Shown one piece after another: positions 13,190-24,960 of a stretch of 64,000 bases of DNA. The position numbers and the translations under genes were made by a program. Every line of letters starts with the position of its first letter. Position 1 is the first letter of the stretch. Origin of the DNA: Torreya grandis (Eukaryota; Streptophyta; Pinopsida; Cupressales; Taxaceae); contig JARHVA010000316.1 in assembly GCA_037957365.1 (NCBI GenBank), forward strand, positions 5,402,501-5,466,500. Reading direction: 5' to 3'. A model generated the notes under the pieces. The model saw nothing but the letters and a program-made list of their open reading frames with translations. It ran no database searches and was not told the DNA's origin.

Positions 13190-13254
13190 TTAGATACGAT
13201 CCTTCTCCTCCTGCAAAACCATAAACTCAGTGTTGTCAGCCTTCCAATGCTGTT
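13190..13254 (-). pseudogene. Short minus-strand coding-like tail next to copia-1
   Basis: Read on the minus strand this gives HWKADNTEFMVLQEEKDRI followed by a stop (TAA at 13190-13192). It abuts the left LTR of copia-1 and may be the C-terminal remainder of the gene fragment on the element's other side (18139-18552). I do not recognise it as any EP1/lectin C-terminus, and the two sides do not show a shared target-site duplication, so the connection is uncertain. Confidence 0.25.
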
Positions 13255-13552
13255 TGAAATTTGTAGCTACAGCTGCATAAATCAACCTGAAAGAAAAAGG
13301 AAATAGAGCAGCAAGAAAAGAAAAAAAAACAGAGTAGAAAAAAAAGAAAAACAGACCAGGAACGAATTGTAATTCTGTATATTCTTTGAATAATAAAATG
13401 TTAACAAAAAATACATAGACTAAAACAACCGGAGAAAAAGAGAAAATGCAGTGAAAGAAGCAGTGAAAACTAAGAGAACTGGCACATTGCATGAACGGAT
13501 CCAGTTGACTCGTTAGTTAGCTTATTGTTAAAGAGAATAATTGATGCTAACA
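13255..13552 (-). repeat. Copia-1 3' LTR (left copy)
   Basis: 298 bp, with TG...CA ends on both strands (plus strand TGAAATTTGTAGC ... GATGCTAACA). It aligns along its length with 17838-18138 with scattered substitutions and small poly-A length changes. The polypurine tract lies immediately inside. Confidence 0.94.
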
Positions 13553-13569
13553 CCTCCCCTTAAGTTTAA

Positions 13570-15400
13570 CTAAGGAGACAGAAAAGGGTAAGGAAAAGAG
13601 GAAAGAGGGAAAACCCTGTGGGAACAAACCCTGTCCCCGCGCCTCCTACCCCACCCTCCCCCGCCCTCAAAAGAGAAACTAATTGCACATGGCAGCGATT
13701 GTGTTGCAGTGTTCTTCACCCCAAGAAGATCTCGTAGAAAATGAAACTTTTGCTCAATGAATGTCTTCATGAAGATGTTGGCAATCTGTTCAGAAGTGGC
13801 ACAATACTGCAAGTCGATGACTCCATCATGTATCAATTCGCGGATAAAGTGCATGTGGATCTCAATGTGTTTGGTCTAAGGCCGTTGTATGGGGTCTCTA
13901 CAAATCTTCAGTGTACTCTGATTGTCACACAAAATGACAGTCAAATGATGAAAGAGGATACCAAGCTCAGTTAGGAAGTGCTCCAGCGAAATGACTTGAA
14001 TGGTAATGTTGATTCCACCACTATATTCAGCCTCTATTGATGATAAAGCAATGGTAGATTGCTTCTTACTTGACCAACAAATGGGGCCTCATTCCAAACT
14101 AAGAACATATCCTGAAGTGGAATTGCGATCAATGTTATCACTAGCCCAGTGAGAATCTAGGTAGCTAATGAGATCCAAAACACAACCTGCTGAATAATGA
14201 ATCCCGTAGCAAATGGTTTCCTAGACATAGAGAAGTATACGCTTGGTATCCTTCCAATGTAGCTCATGTGGCTCTTGCATGTATCTAGAAACAAACCCCA
14301 CTGCATATGAGAGATCTAGACGAGTGTGAGCGAGAAAAAGAAGACTCCCCACAAGTTGATGGTAGTGTGTGCAATCAACCAATGATGTATCCTTGCCATA
14401 TTCAAGCTTGACCCGTGATAGGAGAGGTGTGACAGCTGGCTTGCAGTCAGTGATGTGAAACTGAACCAAGAGATTTCATGCATACTTGGATTATGCAACT
14501 GTGATTCTTGATTGATTCTAGCTGATTTCAAGGTCAAGAAAAAAATGTAGGAGACCCATGTATGTCATAAAAATTTGTCATGCAAAATAGTTTTAATTGC
14601 AACAATGGTGGTGGGTGAATCACCTATTATTAGTAGATCATCTACATAGAGTACTATGAGCAATAAAGAGTCAAATGTTCTCACCATATAAACATTTGGA
14701 TCAGATTTGCATCATATGAATTTTTGAGACAGAAGATAAGAATCCATTTTAGCATACCAAGCTCTAGGTGCCTGCTTGAGGCCATAGAGTGACTTCTTGA
14801 GTCTATATACCAATGAAGAATTTTGTAAATACCCTTGTGGCTGGTCCATGTAGATCTCCTCCTCAAGATCACCTTGAAGAAATGCATTCTTCACATCCAT
14901 GTGATGAACCTCCCACCTTCTTGATGCTACAATGGCAAGAGCCAATCGAATGGATCCATTTTTTCCACTGGAGCAAAAGTCTCATCATAGTCAATGCCAT
15001 GAACTTGTTGAAAAGCTTTGGCGACCAATCATGCTTTGTATCTGCTCACATGCCCATATGCTGATTTTTTTGTTGTATAGACCCACTTACATCTAACAAG
15101 CTTGTGATTGGAAGGAAGTGGAACCAAATCCCATGTTTGGTTTGCAATGAGGGAGTTGTACTCCTCATCCATGGCTGCTTCCCAAAGATGATTCCTTGTA
15201 GCTTCTGTATAAGTCTGAGGGTCAGATGCTAGAACCACATAGGCATGCATCAGCATGATTGGATCAGTACCTGAGAGTGCATGAGGGACTTCATATATAT
15301 CAGCTAAGCTCCTCATTCTTTGATTTTCCACATGGGATACTAGATCATCACTAGAATCCAAATCAAGGATTGGTTGTGGATCAACATATGCATGCTCATG
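13570..15400 (-). pseudogene. Copia-1 reverse transcriptase and RNase H, broken
   Basis: Reading right to left: the start of the copia-type RT (RVT_2) in 15361-15029, with the LWEAAMDEEYNSLIANQTWDL and KWVYTTKK blocks; then 14945-14712 with [20 protein letters not shown] and [15 protein letters not shown]; then the catalytic YVDD motif encoded at 14637-14648; then 14469-14221 (LVGSLLFLAHTRLDLSYAVG, start of the RNase H connection); and the RNase H end in 13854-13570 (CATSEQIANIFMKTF). The first catalytic Asp (MDVK) and YVDD are preserved, but the frame changes several times between blocks, so no functional polyprotein can be made. Downstream of the RNase H end is a short G-rich leader before the polypurine tract. 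Confidence 0.92.
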
Positions 15401-16890
15401 TTCCTCTGAATCATATTAAAAAATATCTAAAATAAGATCAGAATGATTGCATGTATCTCTAAGATTTGTAAGATGAGGAAGCATAGAAGTGGTGGCATGT
15501 TGTTCCTGAGATGCATGTGAAAGACTTTCATCAAAGTAGACACTCCTCTCAATGAAAAGTGTTTCTGTGGATAGAACTAGTAGTCTGTATCCCTTTACAC
15601 CATTTGGATATCTAACAAAGATGAATTACTTTCTTTGAGGCTCCAAAGCCTTCCTCTTGTCTACAGAAATGTGTGCCCAAGCATGGGATCCAAAGATGAC
15701 AAAATGTGTGACTTCTGGTTGCATGCCTCTCCATGCTTCAAAAGGTGTTTGTCCTATGACAAATTTGTGAAAAGATTTATTTTGTATGTACTAAGCATAG
15801 TTGATTTCTTTAGCCCACAATTTGGAGAGAAAGGACCTAGCATGCAACATGTAGCTGGTCATCTCTTTCAAAGATCGGTTCTTCCTCACAATTACCCCAT
15901 TTTGTTGTGGAGTGTATGAACTGTGTTTTGCAATTATATTCTTGCTTCATCACAAAGATGTTAGACACCATTTTTGACATACTCCCCTCCATTATCTATG
16001 TGGAGGATCTTGATCATTTTCACAGACTACTTCTTTGTATGGGCTTTGAAAATATTGAGATTCTCAAACACCTTAGATTTGAATTTGAAAAAATAAACCC
16101 ATGTGTATCTTGTGCAATCATCAATAAATGTTAGCACATATCGGGCTTTGCTCATGGAAGGTTCAGGGAATGGACCTATAAGATCACTGTGAATAAGCTC
16201 TAAAGGAGAAGATGTTCTCCATGCATTCCCCTTTGGAAACTTTTCTTGTGGATGCTTTCCAAGAGCACATCCTTCACAAATTCCATTAGAAAATTTTATG
16301 GCTAGCAAGCCTTTAACCATTCCCTGTTTGTTAAGTTGCTGCATGTATCCAAAGTTTAAATGACCAAATCTTTCATACCAAATTCTACTTTAATCATTTG
16401 CATGTGTTAGAAATAAAGTAGAATATGATTTAGCAACAAAATCAAAAAAAGTGTATAGATGAGATTGATGATTTTCCTTACCAACAATAATTATGGAGTT
16501 GTCTTGCATGTCAAATATGGTCACTGAATTAGGGGTGAATTTAACTCTCCTACCGGTTCTAGTATGTGTCATTTGATACATAGAAAGAAGATTAATAGAA
16601 AGCTTTGGATTATGTAAGACATTCTCGAAACTTCCAATTCCAACCTCTACCCTCCCTACTCCAGTTGCCTCTACAGGAGAACTGTCTCCCATGAGAATAA
16701 GAGATCCAAAATATGGTTTCAAAGAAGAAAGAGCATCTTTTGTGGCTTCCATGTGGTGTGAAGCTCCAGAGTCTATGACCCATGCATTTGAAGAAGAATG
16801 AATAACAATCAATGCATGTGCATTGTCTCTTGTTTCAGATGCTTTTTTTTTCCTGCTTCTTCTTGGCACTCTCAAGGATAACGCTACCAA
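15401..16890 (-). pseudogene. Copia-1 protease, GAG-pre-integrase and integrase, broken
   Basis: 16890-16390 carries the aspartic protease core WVIDSGASHHMEAT, with an intact DSG triad, followed by the LSINLLSMYQM region. 16344-16027 carries the end of the GAG-pre-integrase zinc region (CEGCALGKHPQEKF) and the start of the integrase catalytic core: the first catalytic Asp in LIHSDLIGPF, then YVLTFIDDCTRYTWVYFF. The rest of the integrase (16026-15401) is readable only in pieces. Plus-strand ORFs over this interval (15635-15919, 15907-16134) are antisense shadows. Confidence 0.9.
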
Positions 16891-17653
16891 TATTATGTTT
16901 TTGAAATGTCCAAGTCATGAGATCAATGGTCTTCTTCATGCATAATGATTCTAGATGGTACCCACAGTTGCAATAGCTGCACTTTGATTGGCCCTTTTTG
17001 TCCTTTTCTTTTGAGCTAGTAGATCCATCTGGAGGTTAGGGATTTCCTTCCTTTCTTGGATATGAATCCTTTTCCCATTTTCTTTTGAATTACTCGATGG
17101 ATTTGGAATTGTTCTTCCCACTTGCATGCACAACAAGTGCATGAGCTTTGGAATTCTTCAATGTGCTCATCTTTATAAGCTTATCCTGCTCATTTACTAT
17201 AGACTCAATGAAGGTATCCAGTGTGAGCATCTTCCAAGTTTCTCTTATTGTGAGCCTAAATGTGTGGAAAGCAAAGACAAATATTGCACATTCTGGACCC
17301 AGCTTTGATAGAATAGCAAGGATTAATTTGCTTTCTTCCTTGGATTTGTCAATACTAGACCCTTTGAGCTGAAGCAATAAAGCCTTGAGCTTTGTGAAGA
17401 AATCTTGAATACTATCAAAACTCCTTGAATCCAATGAGTTGAGCTCATTTTCAAGGATATGACCCCACATTTCATCTTGCTTTCCAAATAGAGTCTCCAA
17501 TGTATTCCAAATTTGGTTTGGAGTTGTACATGCCTGAACGTGAAACAACAATTCTGGAGAGATGGATAAGCATAGTGAACAAAATACTTCATTCATGCCG
17601 TTGAAGTATTTAGATTTTTCAACTATTGGATTGGGTTCAACCTCTATATTCAT
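16891..17653 (-). pseudogene. Copia-1 gag with zinc knuckle
   Basis: 17653-17090 is open for 187 codons and matches the copia gag (UBN2-type) domain; ACTTPNQIWNTLETLFGKQD and the following DFFTKLKALLLQLKG are typical blocks. A canonical zinc knuckle CX2CX4HX4C (CSYCNCGYHLESLC) is encoded at 16940-16981 in a different frame from the ORF end, so at least one frameshift separates them. A further slip in an A-tract near 16845 separates the knuckle from the protease. Gag would coat the RNA in the virus-like particle. Confidence 0.9.
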
Positions 17654-17837
17654 AATTATCCAATAGAGGCCTCTACTTCTGAGTTGAAGTAGAATTTTTG
17701 GCTTCCAATCAAAATAGTTGTATGGTGTGAAAATGGCAGAGGGTGAGCATTCCGTTTTTCAGCTCTGATCTTTTGTATCTGCAAAAAAAAATATAAAATA
17801 TTGTACTTCTTTCTGGCAACCAGGGTCTGATACCATG

Positions 17838-18138
17838 TGAAATTTGTAGCTACAGCCGCATAAATCAACCTAAAAGTAAAAGGAAACATAGCAGTAAGGA
17901 AAAAAAGAAAAAAACAGCGTAGAAAGAAAAAGAATAACAGAGCATGAACGAATTGTAATTCTTTATATTCCTTGAATAATAAAATGCTAACAAAAATTAC
18001 ATAGATTAAAGCAACTGCAGAAAAAGAGAAAATGCGATGAAAAAAGCAGTGAAAACTAAGAGAATTGGCACATTGCATGAACGGATCCAATTAACTCGTT
18101 AGTTAGCTTATTGTTAAAGAGAATAATTAACGCTAACA
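17838..18138 (-). repeat. Copia-1 5' LTR (right copy)
   Basis: 301 bp, plus-strand ends TGAAATTTGTAGC ... CGCTAACA. The primer binding site lies two bases inside (17824-17835). It diverges from the left LTR by substitutions and poly-A indels, with no truncation. Confidence 0.94.
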
Positions 18139-18552
18139 TGGTGTACATTTACAGTCAACCAGACACCTCTTCTTGCATTCTTCCACTTTCACTTTACCGA
18201 TTCCTACCACAGAGGAAGCATTGCTGCTGCCACTGCAGTTAGTCAGCTGAGGACGAAGGCATTTGTCGCTCCAACCCTTCAATCCGTCAGGCTGAGGGCA
18301 CCCTACGCAACTGCTCTTCTAGCAGAGACCAATGTAACCGTACTTCCTTGGTGGGTCACATCGGTACTGCAACTCCTCCCCGTATTCTCCGAACTCATCG
18401 CCATTAAATTGCTCAAATGTGTCGAAGTTGATGCTCTCCAGGGGCCGCTTGCAGACATGCGTGGCGATGAAGAAGTCATGTCCTGCATTGTTATAAGCGC
18501 TGCCACAGAAACAGGGACTGAGACGGCCGACCAATTCAAAGCTTTGAAACAT
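18139..18552 (-). pseudogene. EP1-like / G-type lectin-like glycoprotein fragment
   Basis: Minus-strand sequence without its other exons. From 18552 it reads MFQSFELVGRLSPCFCGSAY, then ..FGEYGEELQYRCDPPRKYGYIGLC, a stop (TAG, near 18317-18319), then in the same frame CVGCPQPDGLKGWSDKC...LTNC, and finally VKVEECKKRCLVDCKCTP up to the LTR edge. The block C..GLC..CVGCP..GL.GWS..C followed by EC..RCL.DCKC matches the EGF/PAN-like cysteine region of plant EP1-like secreted glycoproteins and G-type lectin receptor-like proteins. The lectin domain is not seen, the in-frame stop breaks it, and copia-1 ends the fragment. A C-terminal relic may lie at 13190-13254. Confidence 0.5.
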
Positions 18553-18889
18553 GTTTTTGTGAATGGTCCATAAAAGAATCTGTTATTTTTTTCGTCACAT
18601 GAGACTAATCGAGCCACGATAGTTAGAAAATGTTTTATTGTGTAAGTGGACTATAAGTAGTGCTTGGAAGATGATAGTCAAATAGCTATTACGATCATAA
18701 CGACTACAAGGAAGAATCAAAATTTCTCAACGACGAAAGTAAATAAAGCCAAGAAAGAAAGCATCTAAAATAAGATGAAAGTGGATGAAGACTACAATAA
18801 ATACATACATATTTTAGTTTTATTAATTGGAATAAAACATAAACATATATATCATATGAATTAAAAAACATTAGGAGTATTGGATTTTT
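18553..18889. other. Intergenic, no gene recognised
   Basis: GC falls leftward to rightward out of the glycoprotein fragment. The ORF at 18303-18617 (minus) is an alternate frame of that fragment. Confidence 0.4.
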
Positions 18890-19800
18890 TATAAGTTAAG
18901 ATGACCTAGCATTTGAGATTAAGAAATTAAACTATAAAATATGATTATATATTATTATTTATTATGGATTTTTACTAATATGTGTTTAAATTCATTTTAA
19001 GATATATTAGATGTTAGTATTTTAGTGATATTTTTTTCCTCATATATTTTTGGTAAAAATTATAATAAAAAAAAATACAATTAATTTGAAAACTTCTTTA
19101 ATAATTTATTAGTAAAATATGGAATGTTGAATTCAATTTACTTCTGTATTTAACCTCTTTTCATATTGATAATGTAATTTATTTTTTTATTGAATTTTTT
19201 CTCATATATTAAAATCATTTTTGTCTCTCAATTCTTATCAATGAGATATTTAGTGACTTATAACTTAATTACATAAAAAAAGTACCGTTTTTTTTTTCAA
19301 TACTTTAAATATTCTAAAAACTAATATGTTTAAAATAATTTTTCAAATTATAACACTTTTTTTTATAAAATTCCTAAAAATAAATATAAATATCATATTC
19401 ATATATGCATATATATACACACACACATACATATACATATATACAGAAAATTATATTTTAAGGTTGTACATTCACTTTTTTGCCATCATTTCATTACCAA
19501 ATATAATTGTAGAAACATTATTGTTTTCAAAATAAAAAATCATATAATAAAATTTTAATTAAGATTATTATTATTTTTTGATTTCACCAATCAAAAAATA
19601 AAATTCATGAAGTGTAATAAAATGCACCAAAATTATAACCAAAAAAAATTCCAGCTAACACTTTACTTATCTTACGTGCTTGGATGTGAGAATTATTCAA
19701 TACAACATTACTTGAGCCAATTTACAAGTTATATCTGAAAGCTAAATACAATTTTTGAAAAAAAAAAAATCAAATGCAATTTTAAAAAATCATTCTTCTA
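18890..19800 (+). repeat. Diverged copy of right-arm dispersed repeat
   Basis: Several ordered blocks match the repeat copies near 55.2-56.5 kb and 61.2-62.0 kb in the same orientation: GATTAAGAAATTAAACTATAAAATAT, then CATATATTTTTGGTAAAAATTATAATAAAAAA, then a block ending AATGTTGAATTC, and finally GTGCTTGGATGTGAGAA..ATTCAATACAACATTACTTGAGC (19675-19715). Very AT-rich; no coding signal. Confidence 0.6.
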
Positions 19801-20071
19801 TAATAGATTAGATTTATTAATTATATTATACAAACATGTGTCATAATAGGATTTTAGTGTTGTTGCTTGAAAATAATATAATATAATGGATGTATTTATT
19901 TTAATATTTTTGGTGCAAAAATATGATATTTGAACATCTAAATATGGTATTATTATTATTTTATAAGCTTAATACATATGTAGTTCATTAGTCGAAGGCG
20001 TTTTATGTGGGGAAGCATAGAAATATTCGTCTCGCAAAACAGAAAAAAATCGTCCTCTGTACTGCTGCAAC

Positions 20072-20623
20072 ATGGGGGGAGGTAATACCTGGTCTGATAG
20101 TAATTTGATGGATGAAGATTTGTTTTTTGGTTTATTGTTACAGCTAACCCATCATGAAGTCACGGTTAAAAAAAAATAGTTGAGGCTGCCACTTCATGAC
20201 GGCTTAGCTGCAACAATTTCCTGCGGTATGCGTGCTTACACTCCCATGGTGGCATCTCCCCTCTACAGTGGTGGGAACTGGAAGTATCCTTCAATCACTC
20301 TCAACTGCCTGCCGCCACCGTCTCCCATGGTCATCCTTTTGTGTACAATGCACTCGTCACCACCCTCGAGAGAGCCCAATCATACTAGTGGTCGGGGTGT
20401 ATTGAGAAGCAACAGACACAACCTCTAATGGGACTGAAGGTCGAGATAGAGTAGTTTTTCATCACCATTTTAGACGATCCCAGAGTCAGGAAGGTCATGA
20501 GGGTGGCCGGGTTTTATACGACTTATGTTAAAGACAACACTGAGGACACTCTTACGAGTTCCAACGAGGCCATAGATTTGTCCTCTATTGTCAAATGTCA
20601 AATCTCATCAGAAACAAGCGACA
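20072..20623 (+). pseudogene. SMXL (SMAX1-like) N-terminal Clp-N fragment
   Basis: In one frame from 20212: NNFLRYACLHSHGG, then PFVYNALVTTLERAQSY, stop TAG (20386-20388), CIEKQQTQPLMGLKVEIE, stop TAG (20452-20454), ITILDDPRVRKVMRVAGFYT. This order matches the double Clp-N region of plant SMXL proteins, the Clp-ATPase-related repressors removed in strigolactone/karrikin signalling, where the equivalent reads L.ALKVELEQL..SILDDPSVSRVMREAGF. A possible start, MGGGN at 20072, lies in another frame; the A-tract at 20168-20176 is a likely slip point. ACA|GTAAGC at 20621-20629 could be a donor. Two stops, a frameshift and loss of the ATPase domains make it a pseudogene fragment. Confidence 0.7.
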
Positions 20624-20689
20624 GTAAGCTACAAATTCATGATAATAAAATAATAAAGAAAAAATAAAACAAATTCTCTTCAAATATTT

Positions 20690-20950
20690 ACAGGATATGC
20701 ACAAAATGACTTAAATAAGATTGGTGAAAATGAAAAAAATGAATTAGATAAGATTGGAGAAAATGGTTTTGTTGACAAGCCGTTGGAAATTTTGGGGCAC
20801 ATGCAACTGGAAGTTGACAGGTGCTCAACATTTTGCATTTTCAATTATTGTAGACCTGCAATTGCAAGAAATGAAATTCGTACCAAAATAAGAGCTTTGG
20901 AACATGGTAAGGGCACTCATCAAACCATAATGGAAATGAGATTTTTTTTC
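20690..20950 (+). pseudogene. Possible exon remnant, unknown product
   Basis: The frame reads NELDKIGENGFVDKPLEILG and continues HMQLEVDRCSTFC..., then ARNEIRTKIRALEH, with CATG|GTAAGG near 20907 as a possible donor. Composition is protein-like compared with the flanks, and it follows the SMXL fragment closely. I do not recognise it and cannot tell whether it belonged to the same gene. Confidence 0.25.
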
Positions 20951-20965
20951 CCTCTTAAACCGTAG

Positions 20966-21492
20966 CTCCCATTTGTTTGATTAGCTCACTCGGATGTCTC
21001 ATGCTTGCATGGGTAGTTGCATCTTTTTTATTTTACATATATACATTGATAGGTGTTCCTATAATGATATTTACGAGATAATTTTGTGTAATGATATAAA
21101 TGTGCTAACATTTAATTATTTTAGAGCTGATAAAAACCTACATCTATTTTTACTTTATTTATTTATTTACCCGTAATTATTTAATAACATAATAGTTGAA
21201 TTATAAATTTTTTATAATAATTTTATTTATAAAATTTAAAAATTAATTAAATTTTTTATAATAATTTTATTTACAAAATTAAAAAAAAAAATTATATATT
21301 TATTATACAAGAACATATGATAGATGAATTATATTTATTATTATGTTAATTTTATTTACTGTAAAATAAAATAATTTATTTATTTATTATGACTAATTAT
21401 ATGATAGGAGAATTATATTTGTTATTGTCATAATTTTATTTACTTTAAAATAAAAGAATTAGTTAATTAATTTTTTTATTTATTTTAAAATA
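20966..21492. other. AT-rich stretch with short internal repeats
   Basis: Contains two or three diverged repeats of a block like TTTTTATAATAATTTTATTTA.AAAATT and of a block like ATGATAG.TGAATTATATTTATTATT between 21200 and 21480. No gene. Confidence 0.5.
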
Positions 21493-24400
21493 AACTCATT
21501 GGGTACATCCCAATATTGATACACATAAATGAGTTTTTAAGCATTCGATCATTGCGAATGTTATATAAAACAAAACATTATGCAATATAGAAATTCTTTA
21601 CTTTTTACATTTATAAATATAAGGGATCATGTGAGTGCATATGCATAACATAAGAAACATAAATCCCACCACGTTTAATGTGTGTGACACATCTGAAAAC
21701 TTTCTACCAACATTAAAATTATCCCCATTATGACATATAGACATTCTTTAATTTTACCTTTCGTAAATATAAGATAGCTAAAAGTACATACACTGAGCAT
21801 ATGAATCATGAATATAACCACATTAAATATAGATAACACATCTCTAAAATTTATTGCAACATTAAAACTCTCCCATTACATGGATTCTCCTTTCATTTAG
21901 AAAAACACATAAGTTTATTCATGGAGGGAAGATGAAAGACATGAGTCCTAGGCACATTTGGTGGATGATGCACAAATAACTCCCGAATGCACTTAACCCT
22001 CTTTAAAGTTCACACAAACCCTTATTTGGTGGAATAACACCTTACATATGAAAAAGCAGATGGTGATCTATTTAATCTCTTAAAAAGTTGGCCCAAATCA
22101 AGAACGTTGCATAAGGTTTATTGTGAAGGGTTGATGAGTACAACATGATTCTTATTTGATTCTGGGAAGGCTCCATGTTTGTTGTGTGAGTCAAATCATC
22201 ACCACGATTCCACTTATATGGAGACAAGACAATGAAGTTCCAACTTCTATATTGTAACATATTTGTGTCTTTCCTTCAAACAATAGCTTCATGATGATTT
22301 AGCTACAATAATTTTTATTATTTTTTTAATTATTTTTTTGTGTGTCACAAATGAACCTTTTCTTATGAGATGTAGGTTTCTAATTATCACAGTTGTGTGG
22401 TGGCCATCACAGTGACTAGTGGTGGTAAAGTTGGTGCATGAATTATCATCTTCAATGCATCTCATATGAATCTAGGAAAATCAACAGGTGTTGTGAAAGA
22501 ATCCTGATAGATGTTTATGTTGTGGCATTAAGTTTGTATGTGGTGATTTTACTTTTTTGTAAAATATTGTGTTTAAATATATATTGAAATATATTATATT
22601 TCAGATTTAATATAAATATTTTTTTACAAATGCAATAATTAAGGTAAATTTGGATTCAATCTTGTATAAACTCATTGGACACATCCCAATGTTGACACAC
22701 ACAAATGAGTTTTTGAAGCATTCGATCATTATGAGCGCTACATAAAATAAAAAATTGTACCATACATAAATTCTTTACATTTTACATTTGCAAATATAAG
22801 GTATCATGTCAGTGCATATGCATAACATGAGAAACATAAATCCCACCACATTTAATTTGTGTGACACATTTGTAAACATTCTACCAACATTACAATTCTC
22901 CCCATTGTGACATATAGACATTCTTTAATTTTGCCTTTTGTAAATATAAGATACCTAGGAGTACATATGCTAAACATATGAATCATGAATATAGCCACAT
23001 TAAATATTGGTAACACATCTCCAAAATTGATTGCAACATTAAAAATTCCACATTACCTGGATTATCCTTTCATTTATAAATCACATAAGTTTAGTCATGG
23101 AGGCAAGATGAAAGACACTAGTCCTAGGTATATTTGGTGGATGATACACAAATAGCCCCCCAATGCACTCAACCCTCTTTAATTTTAACATGAACCCTTC
23201 TTTGGTGGAATGACACCTTGCATGTGAAAAAGCATATGGTGATCTATTTAATCTCTTTGAAAATTGGCCCAAATCAGGAATGTTGTACAAAGTTTATTGT
23301 GAAAGGTTGATGAGGACAACGTGATGCTAATTTGATTTTGGGAAGGCTCCAGGTTTGTTGTGTGACACAAATCAGCATTACGATTCCACTTATATGGAGA
23401 CAACACAATGAAGTTCTAACTTATATATTGTAACACATTTATGTCTTTCCTTCAAATAATAACTTCATGATGATTTAGCTACAATAATAAAAAAATATTT
23501 TTTTGTGTCACAATTGATCCTTTTCTTATGAGATGTAGGTATCTAATTATCACAATTGTGTGATGGTCATCATGGTGACTAGTGGTGGTAGAGTTGATGC
23601 ATGAATCATCATTGTCAATGCATGTATTTTAAATCTAGACAAGTAAATAGGTTTTATGCAAGATTCTTGATAGATGTCTATGTTGTGACATTAAGTTTTT
23701 ATGTGGCACTTTTAAATCTTTTAAAATATTGTATTTAAATATATATTGAAATATATTATATATTTCATATTTAATATTAATATTTTTTACTAATGCAATC
23801 ATTATGGTAAATTTGGAGTTGATCTTGTATAAACACATTGGGCACATCCCAATATTGATACACACAAATGAGTTTTTGAAGCATTCAATCATTGTGATCA
23901 CTACATAAAACAAAACATTGTGCCATATATAAATTATTTACTTTTTATATTTACAAATATAAGGGATCATGTGAGTGTATATGCATAACATGAAAAACAT
24001 AAAGACCACCATAGTTATCCTGTGTGACACATCTGAAATCTTTCTACCAATATTACAATTATCCCCATTGTGACATATAGATATTCTTTAATTTTACCTT
24101 TCGTAAATATAAGATACCTAGGAGTACATATGCTGAGCATATGAATCATGAATATAGCCACATTAAATATTGGTAACCCATCTCTAAAATTGATTGCAAC
24201 ATTAAAAATGTTCCATTACATGGATTCCCCTTTCATTTAGAAAAGCACATAAGTTTATTCATGGAGGCAAGATGAAAGACACGAGTCCTAGTCACATTTG
24301 GTGGCTGATGCACAAATATCCCCCCAATGCACTCAACCCTGTTTAAAGTTCACAGAACCCTTCTTTAGTGGAATAAAAAATTACATACAAAAAAAGTAGA

Positions 24401-24960
24401 TGGTTATCTATTTAATCTATTTGAAAATTGGCCTGAATAAGGAATGTTTTACAAAGTTTACTGTTAAAGATTGATGAGGACAACATGATGTTGATTTGAT
24501 TCTGGGAAGGCTATATGTTTGTTGGGTGACTTAAATGAGTACTATGATTCCACTTATATGGAGACAAGATAATGAAGTTCCAACTTATATATTTAATACA
24601 TTTGTGTCTTTCCTTCAAACAATAGTTTCATGATGATGTAGCTACGATAACAAAAAAATGAAAAACTATTTAATATGTGTCACAATTGTGCCTTTTATTA
24701 TGTGATGTAGGTTTCTAGTTATCATAAGAAAGTTATCACTAATTCATCTCTTGTGAATCTAAGAAAGTCAGTAGGTGTTGTTCAAGAAGCTTGATATATG
24801 TTTATGTTATGGCATTAAGTTTGTATGTGGTGCTTTTACTTTTTTTTTAAAATATTGTATTTAAATATATATTGAAATATATTATACATTTTAGATTTAA
24901 TATTATATATATTCTAATATATAATATAATATAATATAATATCTAGTTTATATAATATCA
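21493..24960. repeat. Three tandem copies of a 1.17-kb unit
   Basis: The block AAACTCATTGGGTACATCCC...GAGTTTTTGAAGCATTCGATCATT begins near 21493, 22669 and 23831, giving periods of about 1176 and 1162 bp. The rest of each unit is colinear: CCCCATTGTGACATATAGACATTC, GGAGGCAAGATGAAAGACA, TTGATTCTGGGAAGGCTC, TTCATGATGATTTAGCTACA and ATTGAAATATATTATA. The last copy decays into an AT-rich tail after about 24900. Units carry only short ORFs, and TG/CA LTR-type ends are not visible, so this is a plain tandem repeat rather than a row of LTRs as far as I can see. Confidence 0.9.

Larger units (their letters stand above)
13255..18138 (-). mobile_element. Copia-1: full-length decayed Ty1/copia retrotransposon
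   Basis: An element of about 4.9 kb on the minus strand with two LTRs (13255-13552 and 17838-18138). A primer binding site complementary to initiator Met-tRNA abuts the 5' LTR: TGGTATCAGACC on minus, 17824-17835, one mismatch from TGGTATCAGAGC. A polypurine tract AAGGGGAGG (13553-13561) abuts the 3' LTR. Domain order gag, protease, integrase, reverse transcriptase, RNase H identifies the copia superfamily. The ORF is broken by many stops and frameshifts. The LTRs differ at roughly one base in ten by eye, so the insertion is old. Flanking 5-mers (CTGTT at 13250-13254, TGGTG at 18139-18143) do not match, so a target-site duplication is not visible. Confidence 0.95.

Noticed and set aside
13741..13974. 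Plus-strand ORF of 77 codons
   Set aside because: Antisense of the copia-1 RNase H end; likewise 14813-15064, 15635-15919, 15907-16134 and 17126-17372 are antisense to copia-1.
18303..18617. 104-codon minus-strand ORF
   Set aside because: Alternate frame of the cysteine-rich glycoprotein fragment; the 18319-18552 frame carries the family pattern.
20180..20428. 82-codon plus-strand ORF
   Set aside because: Out of frame with the SMXL-like reading, which explains the region better despite two stops.
21493..24960. Possible row of three LTRs without interiors
   Set aside because: No TG/CA termini, primer site or polypurine tract at unit boundaries; a tandem repeat is the simpler reading.
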